IMG/VR virus record: IMGVR_UViG_3300044729_002678
Coordinates: 62,001 to 126,000 of that record
Strand: one strand, 5' to 3'
Origin: a virus
DNA: 64,000 nt
Part shown: one piece after another, positions 25,653-34,289 of the stretch
How positions within the stretch are numbered: position 1 is the first letter of the stretch
Layout of the letters: every line of letters begins with the position of its first letter
Notes under the pieces: model-generated
What the model saw: only the letters and a program-made list of their open reading frames with translations
What the model was told of the DNA's origin: nothing
Databases searched by the model: none
Position numbers and translations under genes: made by a program

Positions 25653-26588
25653 TTAAACTAATTTTGATATAAGTTCATTTGCTTTACCTATTAACAAATC
25701 ATTATATGAACTGTTTGTTATTATTGGTAGAGCTGCTATTATATCTTTTTTGGATTGAATATACATTTTTGATTTTGGGCTGTTTTCAAACTTTTTTGCG
25801 CCCCAAAGATGATAGATTGATTTATTTAATAACTCCTGTGCTTCTTCGGGTTCACCATCTAAATTAAAAGAATAAAACGATTTATTGGTGTATATAACTG
25901 GAACTAATGCTTTTGTTTTTACGTTCTTAACCCCCTTTGATAATGCGGCTAAAAACCATTGCTCCAATGTAATTTGAGCGGAAGATGCGGCATACATCTT
26001 TTTTTTCTCATCTGTCATATTTTTTATTTCACCACTCGCACCCAATACAAATTTAAAATACTTAGAAACATATTCTTTTTTAAATTTCTCATTTTTCATA
26101 CCAACTACCGCACAATTCATTGGAAAAGAATCTATAAATAGTTGTTTAAGTTTTTCATCCCATCTCCAACTAGATGAATGTTCAATATCTAATGGATTCC
26201 CATATGTGAATGGTGATTCTCTATGTAAATACAATAAATCACAATCATCCATTTCTTTTTTTAGGTTTTTATATAATACCAAATCAGTATCATAAATAAC
26301 AAAAGGCGCTTTTAATTTAGACATAGCCCATATTTTAGGGGATGCCCAAAAATTATTAGAAATCATTTCATATGGATAATCATCAAAATAATGGGTAATA
26401 ACTTTATCGTATAATGGGGTTATATTCCAATTATCATAAAATTCTTTTGATTTTTTATCGGTAATTAAATAAAGTGGTGTATTTGAATTGTAAATTTTGT
26501 GTACTATACACGAATACATTTGAACCAATAACTCAAAACTTCCAGGCGGTCTATCATCGTTGACCAAAAATACATGATACGCATTCAT
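25653..26588 (-). CDS. Glycosyltransferase-like protein (DUF6734-type)
   Basis: 311 aa. It shows an N-terminal nucleotide-sugar-transferase-like layout: PLYLITDKKSKEFYDN, then KLKAPFVIYDTDLVLYKNLK with a D-x-D motif (Asp-Thr-Asp near 99-101) that in GT-A enzymes binds metal and sugar nucleotide. ITLEQWFLAALSKG and IYHLWGAKKFENSP near the end resemble bacterial capsule/LPS glycosyltransferase-like proteins of Bacteroidota. It may modify DNA, virion protein or host envelope; the substrate cannot be read from sequence. It is unusual inside a head/cargo region. Confidence 0.65.
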   Translation of the reverse strand: MNAYHVFLVNDDRPPGSFELLVQMYSCIVHKIYNSNTPLYLITDKKSKEFYDNWNITPLYDKVITHYFDDYPYEMISNNFWASPKIWAMSKLKAPFVIYDTDLVLYKNLKKEMDDCDLLYLHRESPFTYGNPLDIEHSSSWRWDEKLKQLFIDSFPMNCAVVGMKNEKFKKEYVSKYFKFVLGASGEIKNMTDEKKKMYAASSAQITLEQWFLAALSKGVKNVKTKALVPVIYTNKSFYSFNLDGEPEEAQELLNKSIYHLWGAKKFENSPKSKMYIQSKKDIIAALPIITNSSYNDLLIGKANELISKLV

Positions 26589-26602
26589 CGAAACTTATTT
26601 AG

Positions 26603-26610
26603 TATAAATA
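26603..26610 (-). promoter_or_regulatory. Candidate late promoter element TATTTATA
   Basis: Coding-strand CATATTTATAC, 14 bases before the ATG at 26588. Confidence 0.4.
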
Positions 26611-26625
26611 TGGATTAAAAAGTAA

Positions 26626-26895
26626 TTAATCCAATTCTTTTATCATTACTTTTAATGGTGTTTTTCCCTTTAGTATCCTATGATATGTTTCTTTTTGTAT
26701 GGTAAATACATCCCCAACTTTAAGTTCTATTGGTAGTTTATTATCAGATTGAAAATACCAACCTTTTCCATCAACTACTTCAACCAATCTTGTTTTTTTA
26801 TCTCTATGCCATACTAATTCTGAATTATCTACATCCGTATCAAAAGACCGGTAGATAATACTTTTAGATTTGGTTTCTGCGTATGGTTTACTCAT
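26626..26895 (-). CDS. Small cupin-like protein
   Basis: 89 aa. The sequence SELVWHRDKKTRLVEVVDGKGWYFQ...LPIELKVGDVFTIQKETYHRILKG follows the cupin pattern: a His-led strand, a G-D-x-x-x-I-x-x-x-x-x-H second motif, and a small beta-barrel. Such short cupins are frequent in T4-like phages of aquatic bacteria but their ligand is unknown. It ends 2 bases before the next gene's region and is likely co-transcribed with the 585-aa cargo protein upstream. Confidence 0.75.
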   Translation of the reverse strand: MSKPYAETKSKSIIYRSFDTDVDNSELVWHRDKKTRLVEVVDGKGWYFQSDNKLPIELKVGDVFTIQKETYHRILKGKTPLKVMIKELD

Positions 26896-26896
26896 T

Positions 26897-28654
26897 TTAC
26901 CAATATGAATTTATATCCTCACCACCACCGATTTTAGACCAATGGCGGGGTAAATTACAACTCCAATAACCTGGTGTAGTTTTATCTTTCTTATCAGGAC
27001 AATTGTGCCTGTCTGAAAATGCTTTTCTTGCTTCTGGGTTATTTATTTTTGCAGTTAACCCACCCTTTACATCGCCGAAAGTTACTTTTCTAATATTATC
27101 ACTTTCTGGGTCTTTTACATAAACTACATATTTTTTACCTTCACCTGAATTTCTTTTGGGTGAATTTAATTCTACTTCTTGTCCCTGATATTCTGCTTCG
27201 GTTAAAATTGGAAAATCTAAAAGAACTTTTTTTCCCTCATAAATACCAACCTTACCTAAATCGGAATCTAAAAACCATTCATCGCTTTCATTCATTGGTA
27301 TAAATTCACCCTTTTTCCAAAGAGTTCTACATTCATTTACCAACTTAAAGAATTTGGGAGAACCATACCTGTAAATATTTTCTGATATTGGTTTTTTGTT
27401 TTTTATGTGATATTGAAGCCCCTCACTCAAGTTTTTTTTTACTTCACCCAACGGATTACCATTTACATTTAATTCACCATTTAGGTAATGTTTCGCATTT
27501 ACCATTAGAGTTTTTGCACTAACAATATCAGATTGCCACCAATGTGGAAAATCAATCTCTTCTTCCGCATTATCAAATTGCCCTAATAATTCATATAATT
27601 CTTTTGCATATTTTGCGATACGAAAAAGGTCTGCTTTTAACATATTTGGTTCATCGTCTTGATGTCCTACATCTATATCCTCTGTCAAACTTTTTAACTT
27701 CTTTAACTTTGTTGTTAAATCAGCCATATCTTTCAAATGGGCTTTTTGCGCAGGGGTTCTATCACCCTGTGGAATTTTTGTAAACTCCACCGTTTTTTTG
27801 GCGTTATCTTTTAATTTTTTTTGGATTGATAACATCTCCTTTTTTTGTTTTTCAGTACCCTTTCCCACTTTTTTAACTGAAGAAACCGATGGTTCATCAT
27901 CATCAACTTCATTTATAACAGGGTATTTCTTACCACCAAATTCAAACTCTTTCAATCCTTCTTTTCTTGCTTTAAAAAGTGCCCCAGTAAAAGCATTTCC
28001 CTCGTTTACTGATTCTTTTTTCATTTTTCTTTTTTGTAGAACTAATTGTTGAATTTGTGAAAATATGGATTGTATATCCTTATCTAATTGTTTTTCATCT
28101 GCGCTCATTGGTGATTCAATATCTACATTGGAGTAAAGTTTTTTCTTTTTTGCAATTAATACATCCACCTTTTTAATTAAATCATTTTTTACTTTATCCA
28201 AATCTTTTATTATATCTTCGGTAGTATTTTCTTTTATTACCCCCTCCCGCCTATTCAACAACTTAAACGCAATGGTCTGCATTTTCATAAGTCCTGCGTT
28301 TACAAATTGGTCCCTATTCTCCTGTTTCTTCAATTGGTCATAAACGGATATGATAGCGGATGCTGAGTATGAATCTACTTTCATCTGCTTTCCGGTCTTA
28401 GGGTCTTTAACTGATTTATAACCTGACCTCATAACATCTCTTAGTTGAGTTATTACCGGCGGTTCATTCTTTGCTTCATTTACTACCCCTTCTTCGGTTT
28501 TCCAACCCCCACCAGCTGCTTTGTATTGTTTTGCTGCCCAGGCATTGGCGTAGGCACTTGGATATACGTCAAACTTTTTTTTTGCCTGCGATTTATAGTA
28601 AGACCATTTTGAAGGGTCGGTTGGAACATTCTTTTCTACCAATTGTTTTTTCAT
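26897..28654 (-). CDS. Multi-domain putative capsid-cargo polyprotein
   Basis: 585 aa from the ATG at 28654 with GAGG upstream; a TTG four codons earlier is less likely. Residues 10-53 (PTDPSKWSYYKSQAKKKFDVYPSAYANAW...GGGW) resemble DUF5872. A GNAFTGALFKARKEGLKEFEFGGKKYPV module (219-246) is related to module A of the 588-aa protein. The last 90 residues (VVYVKDPES...VTFGDVKGG...DRHNC...YWSCNLPRHW) match a module known from cyanophages and large algal viruses. Candidate [L/I/V]-x-E cuts: VVNE60, SVNE218, VINE249, SLTE325, NLSE411, PISE425, ILTE486, several at domain edges. Packaging and processing are inferred. Confidence 0.8.
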   Translation of the reverse strand: MKKQLVEKNVPTDPSKWSYYKSQAKKKFDVYPSAYANAWAAKQYKAAGGGWKTEEGVVNEAKNEPPVITQLRDVMRSGYKSVKDPKTGKQMKVDSYSASAIISVYDQLKKQENRDQFVNAGLMKMQTIAFKLLNRREGVIKENTTEDIIKDLDKVKNDLIKKVDVLIAKKKKLYSNVDIESPMSADEKQLDKDIQSIFSQIQQLVLQKRKMKKESVNEGNAFTGALFKARKEGLKEFEFGGKKYPVINEVDDDEPSVSSVKKVGKGTEKQKKEMLSIQKKLKDNAKKTVEFTKIPQGDRTPAQKAHLKDMADLTTKLKKLKSLTEDIDVGHQDDEPNMLKADLFRIAKYAKELYELLGQFDNAEEEIDFPHWWQSDIVSAKTLMVNAKHYLNGELNVNGNPLGEVKKNLSEGLQYHIKNKKPISENIYRYGSPKFFKLVNECRTLWKKGEFIPMNESDEWFLDSDLGKVGIYEGKKVLLDFPILTEAEYQGQEVELNSPKRNSGEGKKYVVYVKDPESDNIRKVTFGDVKGGLTAKINNPEARKAFSDRHNCPDKKDKTTPGYWSCNLPRHWSKIGGGEDINSYW

Positions 28655-28667
28655 AATTAACCTCAAA

Positions 28668-29162
28668 TTATGGTGTATAATTAGATATGTTCATTTTAAC
28701 AAATGTTTCAATATCTTTTGGTGATAATACCTGCTGCATTTCAAATCCAGAAAAAGCCCGCGTACCTAAAAATACAAATCCTTTTGCGGTTTCATAGTTC
28801 GCAGGAATATCATCATCAGTATTAACAAATTCAGATGGTAAATAAGTTACCAAAGCGTTAAATACCGAATGGTGTGGCCCAATTTCCGGATTTGGTTTTA
28901 CCGATATCGGTTGATTTCCTATCCTAAATTTTCTAATCATTAAACCATACCCCTTACCAGGATTTTGGTATCTTCTAAACCAATTATCTTTTTCTAAACG
29001 ATAAACAGCAGTTTTTCCATCTACCTTTCTCATAAGAATCAATCTTATCATAGATTCGTTTGGTGGATCGGTTGGCATGTTTCTAAAATCTTTAACACTT
29101 GCTTCAGTTAAAACTGATTTTATTGATTCTCTAATCAATTTTCTTAATTGGGATTGTTTCAT
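28668..29162 (-). CDS. Putative capsid-targeted internal protein
   Basis: 164 aa. The 20-residue leader MKQSQLRKLIRESIKSVLTE ends in L-T-E and is followed by ASVKDFRNMPTDPPNES. The leader matches position by position that of the next gene upstream in transcription (QLxxLI...V[L/I]xE). This is the arrangement of T4 internal proteins, whose N-terminal capsid-targeting sequence is removed by gp21. The mature part is beta-rich (AVYRLEKDNWFRRYQNPGKGYGLMIRKFRIG) and belongs to no family I recognise. GGAG lies 10 bases before the ATG. Confidence 0.75.
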   Translation of the reverse strand: MKQSQLRKLIRESIKSVLTEASVKDFRNMPTDPPNESMIRLILMRKVDGKTAVYRLEKDNWFRRYQNPGKGYGLMIRKFRIGNQPISVKPNPEIGPHHSVFNALVTYLPSEFVNTDDDIPANYETAKGFVFLGTRAFSGFEMQQVLSPKDIETFVKMNISNYTP

Positions 29163-29166
29163 TTTT

Positions 29167-29511
29167 TTATGCTCCGGTTTTTACATATACAGGCGTTTGC
29201 CCTTTTTCTTTTTCATTTCCTTTTTTGGCATCCCCACCCTTTTTTTGAGCTGCCCGTTTTCTTCTTACAAAACTTGCTATCCCATCCTTACCCAACTTTT
29301 GGGCTTTTTCTTTGGATAAGCAAGCAGAATATGGTTCTCCCTCTTCCGCATCACCACACTTACCAAGTTTTTCACCTGTGGTAGAATATCTATCCCAACC
29401 ACCACCAGTAGTTGAGCCGGTTTTACCCTTGCCAAACCATTTTCTTAAATCTTCTACAATAACTTTTCTTACTGCTGATTTAATTAGGTGCTCAAGTTGT
29501 GGTTTCTTCAA
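29167..29511 (-). CDS. Putative capsid-targeted small basic protein (DUF6321-like)
   Basis: 114 aa if started at the TTG at 29511, which has GGAGAAAG upstream and gives a 20-residue leader LKKPQLEHLIKSAVRKVIVE like that of the neighbouring 164-aa protein; an ATG at 29556 would add 15 residues and deepen the overlap with the previous gene. The mature part GGGWDRYSTTGEKLGKCGDAEEGEPYSACLSKEKAQKLGKDGIASFVRRKRAAQKKGG has two Cys and a conserved W-RY-G-GKCG-GE-SACL-KAK pattern seen in virion proteins of cyanophages and giant viruses. It is probably packaged, perhaps DNA-binding. Confidence 0.72.
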   Translation of the reverse strand: MKKPQLEHLIKSAVRKVIVEDLRKWFGKGKTGSTTGGGWDRYSTTGEKLGKCGDAEEGEPYSACLSKEKAQKLGKDGIASFVRRKRAAQKKGGDAKKGNEKEKGQTPVYVKTGA

Positions 29512-30094
29512 GTTCTTTCTCCAATTTTCCAATATAATCAACTCGTAACTTTTCAAAATCAGTATCTACTTTTGATAGAACATCTTCTATATTAACTCCA
29601 TTCCATTCTTCAACCGAACCATTTTCGTTGATGAACTTCATTTTTAACGCAACTTTAAGGGCCTCTTTTTCAAATTGAGCCTGCTTTAACCATGCTTTCG
29701 CATTCTCAAGCATTTTTCTTTTTTCATATCTATCATACTCTCCACTTATTCTTAGTTTTGATTCCATACTTAATACACAATCAAAACACATGCCGTGAAA
29801 AGCACGCATTTTTTCATCCAATCTTTTTGGGTTTTTACAGTCGCAAATTTCCTTCATACAATTAGGAAACTTTCTCAAGTCCTCCCTTAATTGATGAAGC
29901 TTGCCGAGCTTTACTTTATATCCGGCTTTTTGCTCCCACATATCCCCATTCTCATCTTCCCATTGTTCACCAACTGAACGACGAACATAAGTAGGTGAGT
30001 TTTCAAAACCAACGGTTGTTTTTGTTTGCGTTTTATGAACACCCGCCAACATTTCAGTAACCGCTTTTGTATTTTTTAATTTACTATTTCCCAT
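29492..30094 (-). CDS. Unknown protein with cysteine cluster
   Basis: 200 aa. A possible zinc site is formed by CMKEICDC near 79-86 and HGMCFDC near 100-106. The C-terminal half is helical (RYEKRKMLENAKAWLKQAQFEKEALKVALKMKF). The N-terminal MGNSKLKNTKAVTEMLAG is unlike the cargo leaders. It overlaps the next gene by about 20 bases. Similar Cys-cluster proteins occur in T4-like phages near head genes; function is unknown. Confidence 0.7.
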   Translation of the reverse strand: MGNSKLKNTKAVTEMLAGVHKTQTKTTVGFENSPTYVRRSVGEQWEDENGDMWEQKAGYKVKLGKLHQLREDLRKFPNCMKEICDCKNPKRLDEKMRAFHGMCFDCVLSMESKLRISGEYDRYEKRKMLENAKAWLKQAQFEKEALKVALKMKFINENGSVEEWNGVNIEDVLSKVDTDFEKLRVDYIGKLEKELEETTT

Positions 30095-30103
30095 AACTTT
30101 TTA

Positions 30104-30111
30104 TATAAATA
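30104..30111 (-). promoter_or_regulatory. Candidate late promoter element TATTTATA
   Basis: Coding-strand ATATATTTATATAAAAAG, 9 bases before the ATG at 30094. Confidence 0.4.
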
Positions 30112-30116
30112 TATAA

Positions 30117-32462
30117 TTAATAGAATAAACCTAAAATTTGATTAATCGGAGCGAAAACTCCAGTAAGTTTCAGAGTATTGCCTTTATATACAAAAACAAT
30201 TCCTTCTTTTGGAACAATTTTATTTACACCACCAATCGCTTCTAATCTTTCTAATTCCATTTTAAGCTTAGCAACTTTCTTAGGGTCTCCACCCGTTTTA
30301 ACATCTTTAATAGTTTGGTCTAATCTCGTTTTAATACTACGAATTGCTTCATCGGGATTTACAGTTAGTACTGAACTCATAAATGATAATACCTCAGAAC
30401 CAACACCCAAAAATATATCCTCAAATGGTCGAATATTATCTTTTGATATTTTTTGGTGGTCGTTTTTATCCACACCCAATGCCCATTGTAATACTTTTTC
30501 CGATTTAATTGTTTTGTTACTTAATCCAAAACCTTTATTAAAGAATGCCCACCTTCTTATTAATCCGTCTTTTGTTTCTTTATCTAACTTTTCAGGTGAA
30601 TTTTTTTCTATGTAATCATCCCACCAAGCCTGATGATACTCTGCCATACCATAGCTATCTTTTAACCCAAATTTAGATTGTAATTTTTGCAACATCCCCA
30701 AAAACTTTGGTTGTAATTGTTTTAAGCTTTCCTCTTTTGGTAATTGAGTAACGGGTGGTCCTTGTATGGTATATTTGTCTTGAACATGCTGATTTACTTG
30801 TTTAATCATCCCAGCTAATACGGTAGCATCAGATTGCTCTGCTCCAATTGCCACACCACTATCATCGTATTCAGTTGTGTTATGAAATACTAATAGAGCC
30901 TGACCATAAGGTATTACATTTACGGAGGTTGGATAAATAACCTCTAAGTTCATAAATTTCTTACCCTGCTTAAATATTTTGTCCCGTTGTGCTTTGGATA
31001 AACTACCCATTGCTTTTTCTAAATCTTTCATAGCAAAGTTGTAAGCATCAGTTAATCCACCTCTACCAGCAAATTTAGTAGCAACATCCTTTATGGACAT
31101 TGCGTTTTCACCACTATTTGCTAAATGCCCTTTATTTCTTGCAGCAATTAATCCCCTATCATCTCTCCAGCTAATAGCAAGTGCTTGGCCATCTGTTTTT
31201 TCTCGAGTCAGTTCAAGTTCACCATTTAGGGCTTTTGTTATTATGTTTTTTAAATCACCAAAAGTTAAATTTAATTCATTATCAAATGGATGATTCATAT
31301 GACCGTATGCACCACCTTCGGTTAAAAAGTTGGAAAACCTTTTACCAATAGTTTCCAATAATTTATATTGTTTTTTATCTAATATTTCTAGTTTTTTACC
31401 AAGTACCCACTCAACAACCTCATAACCCATTCCTCTATATACTTCTTTTAAATCAACATCTTCTAATCCAGTTATTTCAACCTCCGGCGCATTTTGGGTA
31501 GTATCTAACGGAGATGTTGCCAGGTCAGCAGTTAAATAATCTTCGGTTTCAGGAATATCCAACAAATCATCCATTGTGAATACCTTTCTCCTACTTACAT
31601 ATTGATAAAAATCACCAGTACCTTTTGCACTTTTTCTAACCATTACATCTGCTTTTGGAAAATGCATTTGGGTATATCCACCATTTACAAACCAATAATC
31701 ATTTTTTTGTGCACCTTTTCCTAGTCCTAATATTCTTTCTTTATTATCTGGAACATAAATTGCATCAGGTTCTCCTGCATCCGCACCATATCCGCCACCT
31801 AATGTCGATTCAATTAGGGGAACTATATTATAATTTTGTAAAAAATTGGTTACTATTTCGTTTACACCACCCAACCTTTTAGAAATCATATTAAATATTT
31901 CCTGATTCCATTGTGGGTATGCTTTCTTAAAACCGGCTTTCTTTTGTGAATCGCTCCCCTTCGATAACCAATTACGAACATCAGTTCCACTTATTGGATT
32001 CTTTTGAGAAGGTGATACATACACATACCCATGGTCTTTATAACCAAATGCGGGTTTGAAACCATCGCCCGAATGAAATTTCTTAAAATACTTTCCACCA
32101 AGTCTTGCAGCGTCTTTCTCACCAACAACAGTTACAAATGCGGTTGTTTCATCTGAAAACTTTTTTAGTATTTCCGTTGGATTATATGGATTTTTTACTT
32201 GAACAATTTTGTTGGGTGGAACACCAAACATTGTGGTCATTATTTTTTTCTTCTCCAAAAAATTGAAAGGGTCTTTTGGTCCACCACTTTTGTTGGATGT
32301 CCCAATGAATACATTTTCTTTACCGAATTTTGATACTAAATGCGCATATGTTGCGTAATGCCCTTTATGAAATGGTTGAAATCTACCCGCGTAAACTACA
32401 ACAGTCTTATTTACTTCTTCGGTTAATACAGATTTAACCCATTCTTTTATTAAATTTCCCAT
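30117..32462 (-). CDS. Nucleotidyltransferase / ligase-like fusion with capsid-targeting-like leader
   Basis: 781 aa. The leader MGNLIKEWVKSVLTE ends in L-T-E at residue 15. Residues 20-190 are a HIGH-type nucleotidyltransferase: GRFQPFHKGHY (26-36) and NPISGTDVRNWLSKG (155-169, the ISxTxxR motif of NMN/pantetheine adenylyltransferases). A middle domain (219-382) carries GADAGEPDAIYVPDN. From 383 a covalent-nucleotidyltransferase-like region has REKTDGQALAISW (K-x-D-G, Lys422) and FMNLEVI (503-509), as in ATP-dependent RNA/DNA ligases. Candidate cuts VNE202, LIE218 and LTE382 lie between domains. It may repair NAD or nucleic acid after injection; that is inference. Confidence 0.8.
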   Translation of the reverse strand: MGNLIKEWVKSVLTEEVNKTVVVYAGRFQPFHKGHYATYAHLVSKFGKENVFIGTSNKSGGPKDPFNFLEKKKIMTTMFGVPPNKIVQVKNPYNPTEILKKFSDETTAFVTVVGEKDAARLGGKYFKKFHSGDGFKPAFGYKDHGYVYVSPSQKNPISGTDVRNWLSKGSDSQKKAGFKKAYPQWNQEIFNMISKRLGGVNEIVTNFLQNYNIVPLIESTLGGGYGADAGEPDAIYVPDNKERILGLGKGAQKNDYWFVNGGYTQMHFPKADVMVRKSAKGTGDFYQYVSRRKVFTMDDLLDIPETEDYLTADLATSPLDTTQNAPEVEITGLEDVDLKEVYRGMGYEVVEWVLGKKLEILDKKQYKLLETIGKRFSNFLTEGGAYGHMNHPFDNELNLTFGDLKNIITKALNGELELTREKTDGQALAISWRDDRGLIAARNKGHLANSGENAMSIKDVATKFAGRGGLTDAYNFAMKDLEKAMGSLSKAQRDKIFKQGKKFMNLEVIYPTSVNVIPYGQALLVFHNTTEYDDSGVAIGAEQSDATVLAGMIKQVNQHVQDKYTIQGPPVTQLPKEESLKQLQPKFLGMLQKLQSKFGLKDSYGMAEYHQAWWDDYIEKNSPEKLDKETKDGLIRRWAFFNKGFGLSNKTIKSEKVLQWALGVDKNDHQKISKDNIRPFEDIFLGVGSEVLSFMSSVLTVNPDEAIRSIKTRLDQTIKDVKTGGDPKKVAKLKMELERLEAIGGVNKIVPKEGIVFVYKGNTLKLTGVFAPINQILGLFY

Positions 32463-32467
32463 ATGAA

Positions 32468-32475
32468 TATAAATA
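32468..32475 (-). promoter_or_regulatory. Candidate late promoter element TATTTATA
   Basis: Coding-strand TTATATTTATATTCAT, 5 bases before the ATG at 32462, another near-leaderless arrangement. Confidence 0.4.
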
Positions 32476-32495
32476 TAAGATTATTGATTAATCAA

Positions 32496-34274
32496 TTATG
32501 ATGTATATGATGATGAATAATATGGTAAAAATATTATAACATCTGCTAGCCCAGAACCACCCGAATAATCATTTTTTAATTTAATTTGTAGATATCCATC
32601 TGGGTCGGCCAAAATACCCACAACATCAAGCTCACTTCTATTTGGATTTCTAATTATCGGAATATCACCATTCGTCCAATCGGTTTTATTTTGGTCGTTC
32701 AAAGTTTCTGGTACTGGTGGGGTTGTTCCTCCCCAAATAGTACCTGTTAAATCTAATCCCAATCGATCATATTCGGTTTCAGTAATAACATCCGAAATAT
32801 TTGTTGATAATGTGTATGCGCTGTTTGCAGTAGTAGTTGTTGTTACTAAGCTACTACTTACTGATGTCAATGTAGAATTAGTTGTTACTAAACTACTACT
32901 CACCGATGTCAATTCGGAGTTAGTTGTTATTAAACTACTACTCACATCAATAACAATATCACTTAAAGATGATAAAGATTGGCTTAATTCGGTGATATCA
33001 CCGCCACCAGTTGATTGAGCATTATATCCTTGAAAATAATGGTTATATAATACCGACTCGTAGTTTGCAAAATCGTTTAGAGAATTTAAATATTCAACCT
33101 TTATATCATTTGCAGTATTTTTATTTGGTGGGTTAAAAATAAATGTATAAGTTGATTCGGTTAAATTTGTTTTTGTATCAGAATAGATATCTGTCAAAGA
33201 ACCTGTTATAGGTTCGTTTATTAATTTTGTTCCAATTAACTGATACTCGGTTGTAGCATCCCCCGTTGCTTTTGATTTAATATAAACATTTATTTTATCA
33301 ATATTACCTACAAGTGGATTTATATTCTTTACTGTGATATGTGCTAGTGATTGAGAAAATGTGGTAGCAGAACCAGTATTAATAGTTTCTAAAATAAAAC
33401 TACCCGTAGAAAATGCGGTAAATGTTTTTTGTAATGATTCGGTTTTAGTTATTACCGATGCCGTCAATGGTCTATCAACCCTAAATTTTCTGCTTGTTAA
33501 AAAAGATTGTATGGATGCAGTATAACTTAATGGTTTTAACATACCAGCACTTATTTCTGCTGATGTAAGTTGTGGTGTTAATGAAACATTTTGTAAATTA
33601 ATTTTTATTTGACCACCAACCGAATTTTGATTTAATTGATATGATGGTGTTTCTAAAAAAACATTTTGACCTGAAAAATCAGATGAGTAAACAATAGTTT
33701 GATTGATAGATTGTGTTACTAATTGTAATGAAGTTTCTGCTGGTATTTCTTTATAAAACGATAGTGATTCAGATACAGTTATAGTTGGCGCTGCATTCTG
33801 ATTAAAGAAAACAATTGGAGATTCGGTTCTAACATCCCTACTTATAGAAAATCGTCTACGCCACCTAACATTTAAAACATTTTTAAATTCTTCTGGTATA
33901 TCTCCACCAACAGCCGTTCTTTCGGCTATTCCACACAATATAATTTCACCAACACCATTTGGGGTGTTGTAGGAATCATCTCTTTCACCATAAACCCAAG
34001 CCGAAATATATCTTGATAAATCTCCTGGTTCGTAATCAGGTATCTCATAATATATTGATTCACCATTTATATCTAATATCTCAATGTATATTTGTGAATT
34101 TGCTTTTAATGTAAATCTACTTGGTTTTATTCGTATGGCATTTTTACCCCTACCAAAAAAAGATGGAAATTCTTTAATACCAAAATATTCATCAGATGTT
34201 GATGAATTATCTTCTATATAAACAGGTATTAATTTTAAATTTTCTTTAAATCTTTTTTTAAACTCTAACGGCAT
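32496..34274 (-). CDS. Tail/baseplate structural protein with SSSLVTTNS repeats
   Basis: 592 aa. The N-terminal domain (RFKENLKLIPVYIEDNSSTSDEYFGIKEFPSFFGRGKNAIRIKPSRFTLK...) is followed by beta-rich structural sequence. About residues 435-470 contain three units of L-x-T/S-x-x-SSSLVTTNS-x, probably a short coiled or beta repeat shaft. It ends with a beta-rich tip (SSYTS). A GGGAG ribosome site precedes the ATG. It looks like a baseplate-linked fibre or wedge part; no exact T4 counterpart can be given. Confidence 0.75.
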   Translation of the reverse strand: MPLEFKKRFKENLKLIPVYIEDNSSTSDEYFGIKEFPSFFGRGKNAIRIKPSRFTLKANSQIYIEILDINGESIYYEIPDYEPGDLSRYISAWVYGERDDSYNTPNGVGEIILCGIAERTAVGGDIPEEFKNVLNVRWRRRFSISRDVRTESPIVFFNQNAAPTITVSESLSFYKEIPAETSLQLVTQSINQTIVYSSDFSGQNVFLETPSYQLNQNSVGGQIKINLQNVSLTPQLTSAEISAGMLKPLSYTASIQSFLTSRKFRVDRPLTASVITKTESLQKTFTAFSTGSFILETINTGSATTFSQSLAHITVKNINPLVGNIDKINVYIKSKATGDATTEYQLIGTKLINEPITGSLTDIYSDTKTNLTESTYTFIFNPPNKNTANDIKVEYLNSLNDFANYESVLYNHYFQGYNAQSTGGGDITELSQSLSSLSDIVIDVSSSLITTNSELTSVSSSLVTTNSTLTSVSSSLVTTTTTANSAYTLSTNISDVITETEYDRLGLDLTGTIWGGTTPPVPETLNDQNKTDWTNGDIPIIRNPNRSELDVVGILADPDGYLQIKLKNDYSGGSGLADVIIFLPYYSSSYTS

Positions 34275-34289
34275 TTGTATCTCCCATAA

